From the NCBI RefSeq assembly GCF_001625215.2, contig NC_030387.2:7220501-7284500 (forward strand): 64,000 bases of DNA, read 5' to 3'. Positions 58,611-64,000 of this stretch are shown here, piece after piece. The position numbers and the translations under genes are program-made. Below the pieces are notes generated by a model. That model was not told the DNA's origin, made no database searches, and was given only the letters and a program-made list of their open reading frames with translations. How positions within the stretch are numbered: position 1 is the stretch's first letter; each line of letters begins with the position of its first letter. Source of the stretch: Daucus carota subsp. sativus (lineage: Eukaryota > Streptophyta > Magnoliopsida > Apiales > Apiaceae).

Positions 58611-58868
58611 TACTCCCTCCGTTTTAAAACACATGTCCAGTTTAAAAAATAAATTTGTCTGAAGATACTTGTCCATTTCAATTTTTAATGTAAATTTATA
58701 ATTTCAAAATCAACTCCTCTTCGTATATTTCTAATTTATATTTTCAAGATCTACCTCATGTCACATATTATGTTCAATTAATAATTTAATACATTTTTTT
58801 TTTCAATTTTTTTTTTAAATTATATGAATTTTAAAATATGGACATATAATTTGAAACGGAAAAAGTAT
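58611..58868. mobile_element. Stowaway-like MITE
   Basis: 'tactccctccgttttaaaac' on the left and 'tttgaaacggaaaaagta' on the right are inverted termini; 'catgtcca' on the left is mirrored by 'tggacata' on the right. Length is about 258 bp. Non-coding. Confidence 0.7.
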
Positions 58869-59191
58869 TTATCTGCGAAGTGATTGTTATTATCACGATC
58901 AATTAAAGACAACCGCACACAACAGCACTCGGTGTCTGTGGTGCGTGCGGAAAACTGAGAATATCTTGGGACGGGGGCGGAGAGTGGAGTCGGGGGGGAC
59001 CTTTTGGAAAATTGCCACGTGGCGGGTAAATGCCGCAGACGAGTCGTTTTAAGATATTTTAGGATTGCGTTAGTTTCAGGCTCTACCAGACTGTCAAGAG
59101 CCAGAACCAAACAACTGGCTTGAAAGATTTTAGTCGGCTACTCTTTCGATGCTGCTTTTTCTTCGATATTCATTTGCAACAAAACTCAAAT

Positions 59192-59350
59192 CACTCCCTC
59201 CCTCGGTCTAGTTTGTTCACCTTCATTGTTTTTAAACTTTTATTTTAAAAAAAAAATTTTAAAAAATATTTGATAAAATTATATTTTAAATGAGTATTAA
59301 AAATATGTTAAAAATTAACGTAAAGAAATGAGAGAACGAAGAGTAATAGG
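59192..59350. mobile_element. Short Stowaway-like MITE
   Basis: 'cactccctccctcggtctag' on the left is weakly mirrored by 'gagagaacgaagagta' on the right, with an AT-rich centre. Diverged and about 160 bp long. Confidence 0.45.
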
Positions 59351-59638
59351 TCTGGGTTTTATGAGGTACTATTAAAGTATTAAAAGTTAAAATAAAACAA
59401 AACATAATATATTGTTTTATTTAATATATATTTTTCTATAATATTTATAACATCGAACAATATGCATATTATATTCTATTATATAATGATTGAATTCAAA
59501 AGATGAAATAATTATTTTTTCAACTTGCAGAATACAATGTTCTGCAGTATAACTTATAAGCGCGATAATGATCTAATGATTTGTTAAAATTAAAAGATAT
59601 TAGTGATTAATTGGTAATTATGAAAACTATTTATATGA

Positions 59639-59670
<32 letters not shown>

Positions 59671-60108
59671 TTGGATGGTCAAAGATAGTAATACTTACGA
59701 TTAATCCGAAAATTTTGATAGGTATTTCAATATTCAAATTTAAATGTGAACTCAACAATTGAATAATAATAATAATAAATAATAACAATAAGAAAAGATT
59801 ATATAAGAAAAAAATATATTTATATTTCAAAATCATGAGTTTTGAGTCCTCAGTACTCTTTTGTTCATGTGTTCACTTTATTTCTCTTTAGGTTAAGAAT
59901 TGTTATATAAATACATAAATATCTATTCTTGACAAAAAACAGAAAAAATCTGTGTAATATTAAAGGCAAAATGGTGGGGTTGAATTACAAGATTGCCACT
60001 GCCTGCCACCTAGCACTACTTGTAGTGGGTTGGTGTTTGGTGAAAATTAATAAAATAAACAGCACCCTTCTCCTATTTCACGATACAGCGGCGCTGGTTA
60101 TCACTGTG
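59351..60108. other. AT-rich promoter region of the RETICULATA-related gene
   Basis: Gene-free. It contains a TA microsatellite (about 59644-59670) and an 'aataat' repeat near 59761-59785. 'gttatataaatacataaat' near 59902 could be a TATA element, although it lies about 200 bp before the GA-rich leader. Confidence 0.4.
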
Positions 60109-60109
60109 C

Positions 60110-60158
60110 AGAGAGAGAGAGAGAGAGTTTGAGAGAGATCGAGCGAGAGAGAGAGAGA
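60110..60158 (+). repeat. GA repeats in leader of the RETICULATA-related gene
   Basis: Two GA tracts (60110-60127 and about 60144-60158) are separated by 'tttgagagagatcgagc'. They lie in the presumed first, non-coding exon, which ends with the donor at 60188 (ataag|gtacac); the next exon begins at 60755 after 'tatatctag'. Confidence 0.8.
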
Positions 60159-60792
60159 CCATCACAGATTTGCATCTACACAAATAAGGTACACAGCTAT
60201 ACACACACATCTGGCTCTTCATTTTGATTTCTTTAATTAGGGTTTCCGCCTTTTCATTCATCTGTTTATGGCCTCCCTATGTTCTTTTCTTATTTTCTCA
60301 GTCATTTACTCATTTATAATATGCATTAGTAATTCTTTTTTTGTGAAAAATCTTTTATTTATAATTTAGCATCTGAATTAGTTAATTGATAATACATACT
60401 GTTGAGTTGGAATAAAACCAAAAATGCTAACTAAATTTGAGTTTATAGATATAAATGAAAGAGAAAGGACTGAATAATGATGCAATGCAATTTTACAATG
60501 ATACAGTTCTTGAGAAATGAGGACATATGAATGTGCACTTGTTTTTGTTTTCGATTTCTGTAAATGAAACTTAGTTAATTATGAATTTTTTGAATAAATA
60601 CCAGGATACCAATTACTACTCGAAGGACTTATTTTGTTTGGAATAGAGTAGAAAAATTACACATATTTTGAAATGATAATATCTCTGCTCAATTGTGTGA
60701 TGTATACTGATATATTCTGCTCTTGTTTTGTTATGTGTATATTTATATATCTAGGATACTGCAAGGAGAAGAATTTGATCCTTGTTCTTCCA

Positions 60793-61917
60793 ATGTCTTC
60801 AATGGCTCAACTTCACCGGTCACTTATACCCAGTCACTATCACCAATTCAAGTCCAATGCATCCATGGATCGTGTTCATAATAATCTTGCTTTCCCTTCC
60901 ACACCTACATCCTCAAACCTCTTCATCTCTCCTCTTCCTAAAGTTCAGCTCACCCCTAATTTCCTCACAACCAAGTTTCATTTTCCTTGTGCCGCTGTAG
61001 CTGGCGGTGGTAGCATCAATGATGGTATCGGCGGTTCTAGCGGAGGAGGTGGTGGGAATGGTAACAATAATGGTGATGGTTCATCTTCTCCTAATCCCGA
61101 TGACTCTTCATCATTAGATGGTTTTGGACCCTTGGGGGCTTTCTTAAGTGGTTGGAGGTCGAGAGTGGCTGCTGATCCTCAATTTCCTTTTAAGGTTCTT
61201 ATGGAGGAGATTGTGGGTGTGAGTGCTTGTGTTCTAGGTGACATGGCTACTCGGCCAAATTTCGGTCTTAATGAGTTGGATTTTGTTTTCTCAACTCTTG
61301 TTGTTGGCTCCATATTGAATTTTACTCTCATGTATCTCTTGGCACCTACACTGGCATCTTCTGGGTCTGCATTGCCCGCCTTCTTTGCCCGTTGTCCTCC
61401 TAGCCACATGTTTGAGCCTGGCCCCTTCAGTGTTGTTGATCGGTTTGGGACTTTTGTGTATAAAGGATTGGTGTTTGCTGGCGTTGGGTTTGCAGCTGGA
61501 TTGGTTGGGACTGCTTTATCCAATGGGTTAATCATGATGAGAAAGAAGATGGATCCTACTTTTGAGACTCCGAACAAGGCGCCACCTACCTTGTTGAATG
61601 CTCTTACTTGGGCAGCCCACATGGGTATTAGCAGTAACTTCAGATACCAGACCCTCAACGGGGTTGAGTATGTGCTTGCCAAGGGGCTTCCATCATTTGT
61701 ATTCAAGACTTCTGTGGTTGTTTTGAGGGTCATGAATAATGTTTTGGGCGGGATGTCTTTTGTGGTACTGGCAAGGCTGACAGGATCACAAAGCTCTGGT
61801 GCTAAGGAGGTAAAGCTGGTCACTAGTGAAGAGGTGGAAGCATTGGCGGCTACCTCTGCTGATGAGAAAGAGAAATTGTTACAAGACTGTGATAGCGGCG
61901 AGTCTGTCCCCAAGTAG
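60793..61917 (+). CDS. RETICULATA-related plastid protein (DUF3411)
   Basis: Member of the plant DUF3411 (PF11891) / RETICULATA-RELATED family, chloroplast-envelope proteins linked to leaf mesophyll development and plastid metabolism. 374 residues in one coding exon. Residues 1-60 are Ser/His/Pro-rich with few acidic residues, as in a transit peptide. A Gly/Asn/Ser-rich spacer follows (71-103), then the conserved core (about 108-310) with FPFKVLMEEIVGVSACVLGD, a hydrophobic segment (165-185), FVYKGLVFAGVGFAAGLVGT, and NGVEYVLAKGLPSFVFKTSV, and a charged tail (331-374). The start is the ATG of MSSMAQLHRS, the first in the exon after the leader intron (60189-60754); an open frame reaching back to 60673 lies in that intron. 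It faces the receptor kinase tail-to-tail, 0.77 kb apart. Likely relatives: At3g08630/At3g08640. Confidence 0.93.
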   Translation: MSSMAQLHRSLIPSHYHQFKSNASMDRVHNNLAFPSTPTSSNLFISPLPKVQLTPNFLTTKFHFPCAAVAGGGSINDGIGGSSGGGGGNGNNNGDGSSSPNPDDSSSLDGFGPLGAFLSGWRSRVAADPQFPFKVLMEEIVGVSACVLGDMATRPNFGLNELDFVFSTLVVGSILNFTLMYLLAPTLASSGSALPAFFARCPPSHMFEPGPFSVVDRFGTFVYKGLVFAGVGFAAGLVGTALSNGLIMMRKKMDPTFETPNKAPPTLLNALTWAAHMGISSNFRYQTLNGVEYVLAKGLPSFVFKTSVVVLRVMNNVLGGMSFVVLARLTGSQSSGAKEVKLVTSEEVEALAATSADEKEKLLQDCDSGESVPK

Positions 61918-62688
61918 TTGCTTTACTATACTAATCCGTTGAAATGGCTGTCTTTACATTAGGTAACCTGTGTCTCTCTTGCATCTATAAATAAAAGAAC
62001 AGTTTTGGACTTCTAGTTGGATCAGTAAAACAATTTTGGTTTGTGTTGTATGATCAACTCCTAAGTTACAGAATAACTATAAAGTAATGAATATTGTCTG
62101 GCAGTTATGTTTTTTTTTTCTTGCAATTGTTGAAATGCTGGCTAAAGCAAGTTTTTTTTTTTCATATATATTGTCTGCGAGAGTTTAAAAAGGTCTATGG
62201 TTTGTATGTGTTATTTGTCGAGAGCTTTATCGTGAATATTGTCGTTACTTGACTTGGACACGAGCCAGGGAGAGTGAAGTCGAATGTTCTGTGTTTGAAA
62301 GACAGAGCAAGGAGATGTGATTTTACTTGTTTTATTTTGTTTTTCTAGACAAATTCGTGAATTTTGGCATTAAATTTCCCTGTATCAACAAATATAAAAC
62401 TTACACCCTCAGTAGTTAATTTAACTCCACGGAATATATCTGTAATACATATATTTCAATTGCGCGCACAGAGCAATGCTATAAAGTTTTGCTCATCTCT
62501 TTGGTAGTCAAGCTATCTAATTAACAAAATTTAGAAGCATCTCTTTGGCACCCAACTGATACACACAACAAGAAGGCTAAAAGCATTTCCTAACTATACA
62601 CCATCTTCTCCACATCCACCAGGCAGAACTAGGAACCACTCATACAACTATGCTACTGTATGTGTCATTGTGTGAGGCTTCTCAGTTA
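61918..62688. other. Convergent 3' regions of two genes
   Basis: The space between two converging stop codons. It holds the 3'UTR of the RETICULATA-related gene (an AATAAA occurs near 61991) and, on the - strand, the 3'UTR of the receptor kinase. Two T homopolymers occur near 62110 and 62152. Nothing else is seen. Confidence 0.5.
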
Positions 62689-63998
<1,310 letters not shown>

Positions 63999-64000
63999 AA

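Noticed and set aside
60673-60792. Forty-codon N-terminal extension of the RETICULATA-related protein
   Set aside because: The stretch up to 60754 ends in a good acceptor and reads as intron; the extension would place a hydrophobic segment before an otherwise typical transit peptide.
61179-61913. 244-codon open frame antisense to the DUF3411 gene
   Set aside because: It lies entirely opposite a well-supported coding exon and has no recognisable domain; it is a shadow of that exon's codon usage.

Overview
This window is nuclear DNA from a flowering plant, most likely a eudicot. The evidence is AT-rich intergenic DNA, GT-AG introns of about 80 bp to 2 kb, plant-only families (CDKB, PILS, CML, DUF1191, DUF3411), and dense plant-type short transposons (Stowaway, Tourist, hAT-like, Mutator-like, Helitron, TRIM, SINE). 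The sequence alone does not fix the species. I see no organellar, bacterial or viral sequence, no tRNA or rRNA gene, and no CRISPR array.

Layout. 1-2.64 kb: repeats ending in a 0.9 kb hAT-like insertion. 2.95-6.76 kb (+): B1-type cyclin-dependent kinase, 6 exons. 7.87-8.44 kb (+): intronless calmodulin-like protein of the CML42 type. 8.5-13.3 kb: repeats, including a palindromic element built on TTGCAA. 13.74-24.30 kb (+): PILS6-type auxin carrier, 10 exons, introns loaded with MITEs. 25.5-29.5 kb (+): bromodomain protein, 9 coding exons, one GC-AG intron. 29.5-33.9 kb: repeats, including a small Helitron. 34.55-35.50 kb (+): DUF1191 single-pass membrane protein. 35.5-41.0 kb: non-coding, with a diverged tandem duplication of about 0.9 kb. 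41.04-41.32 kb (-): 62-residue complex I subunit NDUFA1. 41.5-49.8 kb: nested repeats (Mutator-like element with an RNase H fragment, two hAT-like elements, long-inverted-repeat element, TRIM multimer). 49.96-54.84 kb (+): STAR/KH RNA-binding protein, 7 exons. 54.9-60.1 kb: MITEs and a SINE-like piece. 60.79-61.92 kb (+): plastid-targeted DUF3411/RETICULATA-related protein. 62.69-64.0 kb (-): 3' part of an LRR receptor-like kinase, cut by the window edge.

The nine genes cover cell cycle, calcium sensing, auxin, chromatin, mitochondrial, RNA-binding, plastid and receptor functions; they form no pathway. Several look collinear with Arabidopsis blocks recalled from memory (At3g08600-At3g08640 and At2g38610-At2g38620), so their closeness probably reflects ancestral gene order. 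I found no convincing new multi-gene system. The best second looks are the TRIM multimer, the duplicated segment inside a probable NDUFA1 3'UTR intron, the RNase H-carrying Mutator-like element, the EAR-like tail of the bromodomain protein, and an unexplained 1.1 kb tract in PILS6 intron 6. All exon models were built by hand from splice sites and reading frame; each spliced CDS is a multiple of three.
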